From assembly GCA_020632595.1 (NCBI GenBank), contig JACKFF010000001.1, positions 496,001-560,000 on the forward strand: a stretch of DNA of 64,000 nt, read 5' to 3'. Under the pieces are notes generated by a model. That model searched no databases, was not told the DNA's origin, and saw only the letters and a program-made list of their open reading frames with translations. This document shows positions 44,483 to 53,010 of the stretch, one piece after another (within the stretch, counting starts at the first letter, position 1; each line of letters opens with the position of its first letter). The stretch is from Nitrospiraceae bacterium (GTDB lineage: Bacteria; Nitrospirota; Nitrospiria; Nitrospirales; UBA8639). The translations under genes were made by a program, and so were the position numbers.

Positions 44483-45655
44483 ATGGCCATAGCAAAATGC
44501 GTAATGAAAGGGGTCTTCCTTGTTAGCATTTTATTGATGAATTTCGGTTACGAAATTTCAGGGGCAGAGGGTTTTACACCGCGAGAAGTATGTTCTCCGG
44601 ACCAATCGGAGTCATTGACACCTGTGCCCTGTACCGTTCGGTTTTTGTCCTACAATGTTCACGGAATTTCTCCAATCCTGAATTCCATGTATGTCGGAAT
44701 ACCTGTCAGGAATAATGATACCCGAAGTGGCCTGATGGCCTGGTTGCTCATGGATTATGATTTCGTATTATTACAAGAGGACTTTGAATTTCACCGGCAA
44801 ATTGTCCATGAATTCACCTATGAGCTCGTAGAGCAGGGGAACGGGCCACGGATAGCGCTGGCCCCATTATGGCTGGTCACCCTTCCCATTAAAATCGCCA
44901 ATGTTGGGTTTCAGTTATTTAATAGTCCCGGCATTCCTTTTCGTGTCCCCTATGGGTCGGGGCTGACCACAGCTTCACCCTACTATAAGGCAGTGAAAGA
45001 AGGAGTCACACAAGTACCGCTTCCAGATTGTGAAGGATGGTTGAGTAGGAAAAATGACTGCTGGTCGACCAAGGGGCTGCTTCGAGTGCCGGTTCGTCTT
45101 CCGAATGGCGCAGAATTTGACGTGTACAATACACACCTGGATGCCGGGAGAGATGAAGAAGACCGATCCGTTCGGAAAAAGCAGATTACATTCCTTGCAG
45201 GATGTATCAAGAAATTATCCAAAGATCGGGCCTTCATTTTGGGAGGTGATTTCAACTCACAATACGACCAAGGGGAAAATGAGGCCTCAGGAGAGGACTA
45301 CCAAATTTTAAAACACTATCTCCTTGATGAGTTGGCTCTCAATGACAGCAATGCACGTCCAGAACCCAATGGATATTGGAAAAATCGAGTGGACTACATT
45401 TTCTATCGAGGAGGTCAAGGGGCGAAGATTGAATTAATCGGCTCTGGATCTGAAGATCAACGCTTCCGGCACCCTGTTAACCGAGGCAAACAATCTCCTA
45501 ATGATAAATACGAAGACCTTCTTAGCGACCATCCTGCCATCCGGGCAGAATTTAAAATTTCCCCGTCGCCACTCTCCGCTCCTAGTTCACAGGATGGGGA
45601 AAGCGGGTCGTGTGCAGAAGAACCTGTTAAGGAGAAGATGGAGATAGTCTGGTAG
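44483..45655 (+). CDS. Secreted endonuclease/exonuclease/phosphatase-fold hydrolase, sphingomyelinase-like
   Basis: 390 residues. The signal peptide (MKGVFLVSILLMNFGYEISG) ends near residue 28. Motifs of the EEP fold are in order: LSYNVHGI, LLQEDFEFH (metal Glu), VYNTHLDAG, LGGDFNSQ and LLSDHPAIRAEF (Asp-His). The layout is nearest to neutral sphingomyelinase-like phosphodiesterases, acting outside the cytoplasm on phospholipid headgroups; nuclease activity is the alternative. It stands alone between repeats and the IS110 element. Confidence 0.85.
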   Translation: MAIAKCVMKGVFLVSILLMNFGYEISGAEGFTPREVCSPDQSESLTPVPCTVRFLSYNVHGISPILNSMYVGIPVRNNDTRSGLMAWLLMDYDFVLLQEDFEFHRQIVHEFTYELVEQGNGPRIALAPLWLVTLPIKIANVGFQLFNSPGIPFRVPYGSGLTTASPYYKAVKEGVTQVPLPDCEGWLSRKNDCWSTKGLLRVPVRLPNGAEFDVYNTHLDAGRDEEDRSVRKKQITFLAGCIKKLSKDRAFILGGDFNSQYDQGENEASGEDYQILKHYLLDELALNDSNARPEPNGYWKNRVDYIFYRGGQGAKIELIGSGSEDQRFRHPVNRGKQSPNDKYEDLLSDHPAIRAEFKISPSPLSAPSSQDGESGSCAEEPVKEKMEIVW

Positions 45656-45681
45656 GACAAACTCTAATGGGCCTGTTTCTC

Positions 45682-47033
45682 TAAAGCAGAGTCAACTCCT
45701 CCCTGTTCATTTTTCTTCTGCGTGAGTCGGCGTCGAAGTTCATGCTTCTCTCCGTGGTCGCCTTGCGCCACACGATGGTGTCGGAGTCGGGGCCTCAAGC
45801 TGAAACGCGAGACGTGAAAGTCTCAAACAGTCCACGAGGTCACCCGCCCCGAACCCCTCCCCCCCTCACTTGTTTGGCCAGCGTGGCCGGGCTTCGATGA
45901 TCCGCCCCCGTCTCACCCTGGGTCGGGCGTAAACGCTGCGTTGGTCAGCCAGAGGCGATGGAGCAGAATCGCCAATTTGCGGGCCACGGCCACATTCGCT
46001 TTGCCCTGCCCTCGCTTCTTGGCTCACTTCAGCCCCCACCGCTTGAGTGCAGAGCTCCGCTTCGTCCGCGTCAGCAAGACATGAGCGGCTTCGACGAACA
46101 GCCAGCGCCGCAACTTGTCGCCTTCTTTACGGATCCGCCCGTGATAGTTGGCGGCCCCGGATTGATAGACTCGGGCCACCAACCCCAGATAGGCTGCCAC
46201 CTGCGTCGAGGTGCGGAACCGTGTGGGATCGTCTAGGGTCGCCACATATGTCCCCGCCACTAAGGGCCCCACGCCCGGCACTGGCATCAAGCGTTGACAG
46301 AGCGGATCCTGCTTCACCTGCTTCGTGACGTGACGGGCCAACGCCTTGGCGCCCTCATGCGCCTGGCGATCAATCAAGAGTAAGGGCTCCAGTGCCGTGG
46401 TCAGGGCCGGAACATGCTCCGCCACCAAGGCCTGCACGGTGGCGACGAACTGCCCCGCAGACACCGCGCCGACTTTGACCCCATGCGCCCGCAACAAGCC
46501 CCGAATCCGAGCGGCTTGGGCTGTCTCGACGAGCCCATTGCGGGCTTGCAGGTGGGTCCGTTGCAGACGGGCCGCAGGGGTTTTCCGATGCACCGCTGTG
46601 TACCACCCAACCTGCGCCAGTTTCGCCAGATTCCGCGCATCCAACTTGTCCGTCTTGTTCTTGGTCTGAATCACCGCCTTGGCTCGCCGTGGATCAATGA
46701 GGATCACCTCATGCCCCTGCGTCTCCAACTGCTGCGCGACCCATGCCGCTAAGGGCGCCGCTTCCACCACACATCGTAGGCGGCCCAACCCCGTCAACGC
46801 CTTGCCCAACTCACGGGCTTCGGTCGCGACCATCTGTTCGCGGAGGAGGGTGCCTTGTTCGTTCACGATACACACCGCACTGGCTTCGCTCGCCAAATCA
46901 ATGCCACAGGAGTTCATGGGTGTCCTCCTTGAGTGTGAGGCGTCGAGTGACGACCTCGGATAATCAGCACGATTGCTGGACTCAGGGAGGGTGCCCTTTT
47001 TTGATCAGCATGTCTACTTCAGCCTCTGCTTTA
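45682..47033 (-). mobile_element. IS110-family (IS1111-like) element
   Basis: Bounded by TAAAGCAGAG (45682-45691) and CTCTGCTTTA (47024-47033), an inverted pair consistent with IS1111-type subterminal repeats. The transposase lies near the right end with over 200 noncoding bases on its 3' side (45692-45912), where such elements keep their guide (bridge) RNA. The right boundary abuts repeat copy 3. Confidence 0.7.
45913..46917 (-). pseudogene. IS110-family transposase with an internal TGA
   Basis: ATG 46917 has AAGGAGGACACCC before it. Residues 1-297 read CGIDLASEASAVCIV (catalytic Asp), LIDPRRAKAVIQTKNKTDKLDARNLAKL and PVPGVGPLVAGTYVATL (the C-terminal Ser domain), then TGA at 46024. Without that stop the frame continues AKKRGQGKANVAVARKLAIL to 45913, the normal family end. 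So one nonsense change truncates it by about 37 residues. It might retain partial function. Confidence 0.88.
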
Positions 47034-47040
47034 TACCACC

Positions 47041-47223
47041 TGAAAAAAGCCGCCAGCGGCGTTCTCGCCATTTTTCCGTGCTCACGTACGACGCGTACGC
47101 TCCGCGCGTAAAAACGGCTGCGGCCTTGCTGGACAGACTTTTTTGAACCGACCCGGAGCCGTTGATGAGAAATCTAATCCTGGGCAAATTTTCCCTTGAA
47201 AATCTTTATTATTCAACACTCCC
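47041..47223. repeat. Interspersed ~190 bp repeat, copy 3 (inverted)
   Basis: Runs from TGAAAAAAGCCGCCAGCGGC to TTATTCAACACTCCC. It lacks the first ~10 bases seen in the other copies and instead abuts the IS110 element. It is closest to copy 1 (GGCTCCGGGTCGG variant). Confidence 0.85.
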
Positions 47224-47614
47224 CTAATCGACTTTTTCAGCTCGTTCATCATAGGTAGGGGAATCGCCGGACACGACATCGCCAATTTCCCCAAAGAGAC
47301 CGAGGGTGAACCTTCCTGCTTCCCTTTTTCGGCTCCATTCATTCTCTGGCCAATAAGACAAATCCTGGCTATATTAAAATAAATAGCCGTTAAGGTCTGA
47401 TTACTGCTCACTTGCTGTTGGATTGCCTCGATGCCTTGCCAAAGAAGCTACCTTTTTTATTGAATCCCAATCTGCCGGAAACCGGTTTTTGAAGAACAGG
47501 AATCAAGTAAATTCGTGAGTGTATAAGCAGAGATGGGATAAGATTCATGCCGATTATTTTTCTTCATGAAACTTCTGGTGCGGAAAACCTACCCCTTACT
47601 TGTGGAGGTTTTGT
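47224..47614. other. Intergenic region
   Basis: No supported gene. A minus-strand frame (47224-47411 part) reads MSSNQTLTAIYFNIARIC and continues into the repeat, possibly a gene end replaced by the repeat. The ribosome site TGTGGAGG of the next gene lies at the end. Confidence 0.4.
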
Positions 47615-48367
47615 ATGGGGTTGTTAAAAAAACTACGGGGTAGGTTCAATCGCAGAAAAACAATTTCCGTCAATCCCCTTTATGAGTTTGTTCTGGCTTA
47701 TTTACAAAAGGACATTCATGAATCACCCCATGAGCGTATTCAAAAACTTTCTCAGGCTTCGAAGGAAAAGATCCTCCAGGAAATTGATACTGTGACAGAA
47801 ACCCTATGGCAGGCTCCCGATAGAGTATTGGCCAACCGCGAAGGGCTGCTTGAGTCCATGTTGCACCAGGTGGATTGTGAAATATTCATGATTGAGCCCG
47901 GCCACAAGCTATTCGGCTTCAATGGTATTTCCGGGGATTTGAAAGACTTTCTGCCTGAATTTGTCCAAAAAGGCATAGATACTGGAGAATTGGACTGGAA
48001 GCAAAAAATGAGACCCACAAAAGATGAGGCCGATATGTTGGTGTGGGGCAAATGGTTGAGGGCCAATCACTATTGCAAAATATTTAATGAGATACGGCTT
48101 TATTTAAAGGATTATCATACCAATCAGGAGCGAGACTGGTTCTTTCCCCTTCAATGTGCCTCGGCAGCGTTTACCGAATATAATTTTCGTAAAGAATTTG
48201 GCCTACAACAGATCATTGATAATGCTCGAGCCCTGCAATATGGCTCCTTTCTTGAAATCGTTTCAAAAGGCTACAAAGACCCCTTAGCAGAATGGGAAAA
48301 GACCTATCAAGAATTATTCCCTCTACATACTTCGTTTTATGCTGAGTCCGGCTATGGGAAAGACTAG
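47615..48367 (+). CDS. Hypothetical cytoplasmic protein
   Basis: 250 residues from ATG 47615, with TGTGGAGG 8 bases upstream. No signal peptide or membrane span. Helical and rich in aromatic residues in the second half (WFFPLQCASAAFTEYNFRK, LYLKDYHTNQERDW). I do not recognise the family. It is bordered by repeats on the left and a convergent lipoprotein gene on the right. Confidence 0.65.
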   Translation: MGLLKKLRGRFNRRKTISVNPLYEFVLAYLQKDIHESPHERIQKLSQASKEKILQEIDTVTETLWQAPDRVLANREGLLESMLHQVDCEIFMIEPGHKLFGFNGISGDLKDFLPEFVQKGIDTGELDWKQKMRPTKDEADMLVWGKWLRANHYCKIFNEIRLYLKDYHTNQERDWFFPLQCASAAFTEYNFRKEFGLQQIIDNARALQYGSFLEIVSKGYKDPLAEWEKTYQELFPLHTSFYAESGYGKD

Positions 48368-48550
48368 GCCAATAATTTTCTCTCAGCTTAGAACCAGGTC
48401 ACCAGCAAACAACTATCCTTCCATCCATCTGCATCCGGCCCCTCTTGCCGGTTCCTACAAATCTCCCTCATATGCATCTATTGAAAAACGAAATCCCTGA
48501 CAAAATTTTTCAGACGGTGAGTCTGGGCTTTTGGTTTATCAATGGGTGGC

Positions 48551-49288
48551 CTAACCCCCACGTCGTGAAGGAGGGATGAGTTGACGACGGGGGGCAGGTC
48601 GAGAAGGGAAGCGTTGGGGATCGGAGGTCACAATTATGTCACCTATGGAGAACTTTCCATTGACCCCATTATCATTCGTCATATCTCCAAAGCCGATTCT
48701 GGGTATACCCACCCAGTCATTTCGTTTCAAAGCAGGCTTTCCATCAACGTACACCTTGGCAAATCTTCCACCCTCAACCGTTAACGTGTAGGTATGAAAG
48801 GTATCAGTTGTATCCATTTTAAACATCCCTTTCTCGTCTCCCCATCCAATGGCATCCTCATCAAAATAGATCATATGACTTCGAGGTCCTTCTGCAAAGG
48901 TCCCGTCAGAGGTGTCGACAGAACCGTAAAACATGATGCCCGAATCAAGAAAATTATGCGGTTTCTCCACTTTGTGCACTTGCAAAGTAAACTCAATGGA
49001 GAACCCTGTTTCGAAATCAAAAGGAAGGTCTTTATAAAACCACATGTACGCTTTCCCTGGAAGTTGATCGATCGCCCTTAGGACTCCAATTGTGTTGAGC
49101 GTTAAATGACTTCCGTTTGTCACCACATCCAACGGGCGAACAGCATTGCTGGAATCCTTCCAACCTTGCTGTTCCGGCAACTGGGAACCTTTCAATACGG
49201 TAGTTTGTCCCGACTGCACTCCTCCACACCCGGTTAGGAGAAACACCGTGACGAGCGTCAATTGCATAGTGACTTTTTTCATCCGCAT
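48551..49288 (-). CDS. Lipoprotein with a concanavalin-like (LamG/DUF1080-type) domain
   Basis: 245 residues. Start 49288 is preferred (AAGGGG upstream; the following residues form the signal peptide); the frame reaches 49498. The lipobox is LLTGC. The body has a lectin/glucanase beta-sandwich look: DFETGFSIEFTLQVHKVE, GIMFYGSVDTSDG, SHMIYFDEDAIGWGDE and YTLTVEGGRFAKVYVDGKPAL. It probably binds a surface or environmental glycan. Orientation and type agree with the carbohydrate genes that follow. Confidence 0.7.
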   Translation of the reverse strand: MRMKKVTMQLTLVTVFLLTGCGGVQSGQTTVLKGSQLPEQQGWKDSSNAVRPLDVVTNGSHLTLNTIGVLRAIDQLPGKAYMWFYKDLPFDFETGFSIEFTLQVHKVEKPHNFLDSGIMFYGSVDTSDGTFAEGPRSHMIYFDEDAIGWGDEKGMFKMDTTDTFHTYTLTVEGGRFAKVYVDGKPALKRNDWVGIPRIGFGDMTNDNGVNGKFSIGDIIVTSDPQRFPSRPAPRRQLIPPSRRGG

Positions 49289-49595
49289 GACAGACCCCTT
49301 TGCAAGAAGGCTCAGTAAGAAGACAAACCTACCGGAGACCGCCCTATGGTTCTTCCTGGACTTTAACTCACAACAGGGATGTTCAGGCTCTGCTATGCAT
49401 CCGTTTGCCACATGTCCCATAGATGGCCCCAATTGACTAGCTCTTGTGGATTGAAGGCATAGATTGCCGGTACCCACCCATACAAATAATTTGCCCATCC
49501 ACTTTTGGCTTTTGACGAAGGATTCTACTATAGATCGTGCAGATTAAAAATAAACAATTTCCGGTGGAGACGGGCATTGAAATATCCCGCACTCA
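49289..49595. other. Noncoding region upstream of the lectin-like lipoprotein
   Basis: No gene is seen; the open frame that extends the lipoprotein upstream has no ribosome site. Confidence 0.5.
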
Positions 49596-49786
49596 GGGAG
49601 TGTTGAATAATACTAATTTTCACGGGCATATTGACCTCCAGGCACGTTGCATATCAGAGGCCTCTGGGCGGTTCAAAAAAGTTCGTCCTGCAGGGTCGCA
49701 GTCATTTTTGCGCGCAGAGCGTATTTCCAGTACGTGAGCATGGGAGAATGGCGAGAACGCCGCTGGCGGCCTTTTTCAACAGCCCC
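49596..49786. repeat. Interspersed ~190 bp repeat, copy 4
   Basis: Runs from GGGAGTGTTGAATAATAC to CTTTTTCAACAGCCCC in the same direction as copy 1, with the GAGGCCTCTGGGCGGTTC variant shared with copy 2. Confidence 0.85.
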
Positions 49787-50162
49787 ACTCATCCCAATTC
49801 ATCCCCCCTTTACCTGATCTGATACCCGGCCATTGTCCATCAGCTAAAAACAATACCCCCACGATTCTCTCTAAGATAACGGAATCAGGGCCAGGCAAGG
49901 GTATCGGATGAATCGTCGCTGAAACAGAAATGATCAAACGGGATTTTAGAATGGACAGGAGGAGCCGGGATACTTGGCGGAATGCATGGCCGGACGATTG
50001 AACGATGAAAAGATGTTCCACCAACCGGCGAACCACGCAACTACCGGCTGGTTACCTCATCACATGGGATTGCTTCTCGTCATATGCGAAATTACCTTCG
50101 ATGGCGCCCGGGTACCGGGGCAGAAACTCCCGGTGGTTGGATGCGATGAACCTTCGACTTGC
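49787..50162. other. Intergenic region
   Basis: About 375 bases with no gene that I can support and no recognised repeat. Confidence 0.45.
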
Positions 50163-52661
50163 TTATGGACTCGGATGTTCGGCCTGGTTGTGGATAACGA
50201 AATAATCCAATTCCAAAGTTCCAGTAGCCGATTGCACCTCCAAGGTGATCGTATGGGGACCGGCGGGGAGCGCGTGGGATAATCGCATCTCTTGCGTTAC
50301 CTTATAATCACCCAGGGTGCCCCCATCCTCCATCTCAATCGTCGCCTGGCGCCGGCCATCCACGAAGATCGTGACCTGATCACCCGCACTTTTGCCCTTG
50401 GTATATCTCAGGCGAATGCTTGGATTCGCAATGTTCTCGGTCAGATCCAACACATAGTTCGCTTCTCCCGTCCCTCGTATCGTGTGTCCCCCGGACGCCG
50501 TCTTGCGGGGCGATTTCAGCAGGGTACCCGAGCGATAGTCCTCAGCCTGCCGGGTCACAAAGGAGCCGAGTGGGCGCAGCACCTCGACTTTGAAATCCGG
50601 GCACGAGGTATTGTGCCGCGAATAGGTAGGCCGGTCAAAACTCCAGGAATCGCCCGGGATCGTGGTCCATTCCTCATGCGTCGGATCGATCGGGTATGTC
50701 TGCACGACACCGGAGGATGATTCGGCCTGGATGCGGGAGATATCGCTATTATCATTGGCCACCCACATAGAACGCATGGTGACAAACGGCGCGGTGAGGG
50801 TGTCATATGTCACATCCGTCACGCGCACCGTCGTCTTGCCCGGTTCGGCCTGGAGCTGCAACACCGCGGACGATCCGTTTTTATATCGCACCGTGATGGA
50901 CATCGTGTGCGGATCGATATCCAGCCTCTCGATCGGAATAAAAGGAAACAAGGGGTCCTCTGCCGCCGGCCCGATAATCATCGAGGATCCGAAACAGACC
51001 CGTTCCTCCCGCCCTACCGGGGGTTGGGTGATAATCCGTGCGTATCCATTGGCATAGAGCACAAATATTTGCGGGGGGGCATGCGCGTCGTCCGTCCGTT
51101 TAAGAAACTGGATAAAATCGTGATCCGGCTCCGATTGTCCGCCCACGATATTCACGGCCATCCCGGATTCATAGGGCCACCCGGACACATCCATGACTCG
51201 AACCGCCACATTGCCGTCGTTGTAAATGTCCTTCCCGTCAAGATCCGCGATATCCACAAAACCCGAAGTCACCAAACTCGCATACTGCACGGCGGCACCG
51301 GATGCGATGACCTGAGGATTATCCCACTGCGGCGCAGTCGTCTTCGTCTTCGCCAGAAATTTTAAACGCTGGTTATCCGCATCGTAATAGGCAATATTTG
51401 GATATCCTCTTGCCGTCACCCCCAGCGAGGCAAACCGGCCGACATCCCCCACCGCATCAAGAACGATCGCCGCCGGCCATGATGCCGCAGCAGCCTCTTT
51501 ATGAAGGTATTTTAAATCCTGATTCGTGGCATCATAATACGCCACATGTAGAGCTCCATCAGGACCAAACGCCGTCGACGTATATTGACCGACATCTCCC
51601 GCCCCATCCAACACCACCGGGGTCGACCACCCCTGTGCATCCTGATAGATGTATTTTAAAGTTCCGTTGCTCGCATCGTAATAGGTGATATGCGGATACT
51701 GCCCTTCATACGCCCCGTTCATTTTCTCCGTCCACCCCTCATAGTACACGCTCATTGAGGCATAGGTGCCGACATCGCCGACGGCATCCAGGACCACGGG
51801 CGCCGACCATCCATGCGCGTCATCGTTGGTGACATATTTCAAATCCTTCGTGTCAGCATCGTAATACACCACATGGAGGCTGCCTCTGGGACCTATCGCC
51901 ATGGCGGCATGCTGCCCGACATCGCCGTTTGCGTCCAGGATCGTTGGGGTCGCCCATCCGCCCACCATATCGGGATTGCTCTTATAGGTATATTTTAAAT
52001 TCCCATGATCCGCATCGTAATACACGACGTGATGCCGCCTATCCCGACTAATACGCAACGAGACGTATTTCCCGACATCGCCGGTGGAATCGACAATCTC
52101 CGGCTGGCGCCACGTCCCCTTTTCATCCCGGACAATATACATGAGGTTTTGTTTGAGCGCGTCATAATAGGCCATGGCCGGTGGCGCACCTAAGCCCACC
52201 CAATACCGGTCTGTCGGCGGATACGCCAACGACACATATTGTCCGACATCCGCGTTGTCCGTGTCCGGCGTTTCAATCGGATACCAATAGAAGCCAGGCG
52301 ACTGCCAGACAAATTTCAACGTCCGTTGCGCCGAATCGTAGTAAGCGATCTGCGCCGTTGGCCGCATGTCCCAGGCCTGTTCGCAGTTGGTGAGATCCCC
52401 AACACAGAGATCCTGCTGCCCGCGTTGGAGGGGATAATAGGTGGGAAAGGTCGCGGTGATTTGATAGTCGGACACATAGCCGCCATAGATCGGAATATTC
52501 ACATTGTCTTCTTCGGCGCACTGTGACGGAAAGCTCATATTCTTGGCGTGACGCACCGTGACGGCTTCGGCAGCATGAACGCCTGGCAGGCCCACCACCA
52601 CACACAGCATCCCGAGAATCGCCAGATTTTTTGTCCTACATGAACGCCAAGCCATAACCAT
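50163..52661 (-). CDS. Large secreted repeat protein with a C-terminal carbohydrate-binding domain
   Basis: 832 residues from ATG 52661, with GAGGAG 8 bases upstream. The signal peptide ends near GVHAAEA. Residues about 90-460 hold at least six units of ~52 residues built around YYDADxxxLKY...W..P..LDxxGDVGxYxS, probably a beta-propeller. A middle domain (470-680) is unrecognised. Residues about 705-825 look like a CBM6/CBM35-type sandwich (RQAEDYRSGT, LRYTKGKSAGDQVTIFVDG, LELDYFVIHN). It probably binds a polysaccharide outside the cell for the hydrolases encoded upstream. No catalytic motif was recognised. Confidence 0.75.
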   Translation of the reverse strand: MVMAWRSCRTKNLAILGMLCVVVGLPGVHAAEAVTVRHAKNMSFPSQCAEEDNVNIPIYGGYVSDYQITATFPTYYPLQRGQQDLCVGDLTNCEQAWDMRPTAQIAYYDSAQRTLKFVWQSPGFYWYPIETPDTDNADVGQYVSLAYPPTDRYWVGLGAPPAMAYYDALKQNLMYIVRDEKGTWRQPEIVDSTGDVGKYVSLRISRDRRHHVVYYDADHGNLKYTYKSNPDMVGGWATPTILDANGDVGQHAAMAIGPRGSLHVVYYDADTKDLKYVTNDDAHGWSAPVVLDAVGDVGTYASMSVYYEGWTEKMNGAYEGQYPHITYYDASNGTLKYIYQDAQGWSTPVVLDGAGDVGQYTSTAFGPDGALHVAYYDATNQDLKYLHKEAAAASWPAAIVLDAVGDVGRFASLGVTARGYPNIAYYDADNQRLKFLAKTKTTAPQWDNPQVIASGAAVQYASLVTSGFVDIADLDGKDIYNDGNVAVRVMDVSGWPYESGMAVNIVGGQSEPDHDFIQFLKRTDDAHAPPQIFVLYANGYARIITQPPVGREERVCFGSSMIIGPAAEDPLFPFIPIERLDIDPHTMSITVRYKNGSSAVLQLQAEPGKTTVRVTDVTYDTLTAPFVTMRSMWVANDNSDISRIQAESSSGVVQTYPIDPTHEEWTTIPGDSWSFDRPTYSRHNTSCPDFKVEVLRPLGSFVTRQAEDYRSGTLLKSPRKTASGGHTIRGTGEANYVLDLTENIANPSIRLRYTKGKSAGDQVTIFVDGRRQATIEMEDGGTLGDYKVTQEMRLSHALPAGPHTITLEVQSATGTLELDYFVIHNQAEHPSP

Positions 52662-53010
52662 CAAGCGATCTCCTCAGATCTCATTAGATTTGTGAATGGT
52701 CATAGTGACCGGGCTTTGACAGAGCGGGTGACCATTACCCACACGCCCGACTCCCACAATTTTCGTTTTTCATTGGCATGCGGCCGCAGGATTCTTCCAC
52801 AATGTATCATACGACCGGGAACATGAACTCCGATGGCTGGTGAACGACAAACGACGAAGGAGAGTCCTGAACAAGCAGGTCCTGAGCCATGGCAAAGACG
52901 CCGCCACAAGTCAGGAGAATACTTTCATGACAGGGGCATAGACGACAGTCTTTCATCCCACCCCTTATGCCTCTTGCCTGACTCTTGGCTCCTTACACCA
53001 AACCGGCCAT
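52662..53010. other. Gap between the glycosidase and repeat-protein genes
   Basis: About 350 bases without a gene. Its length suggests a separate promoter for the repeat protein. Confidence 0.45.

Noticed and set aside
46346..46669. Frames on both strands inside the IS110 transposase
   Set aside because: Shadows of the GC-rich transposase gene.
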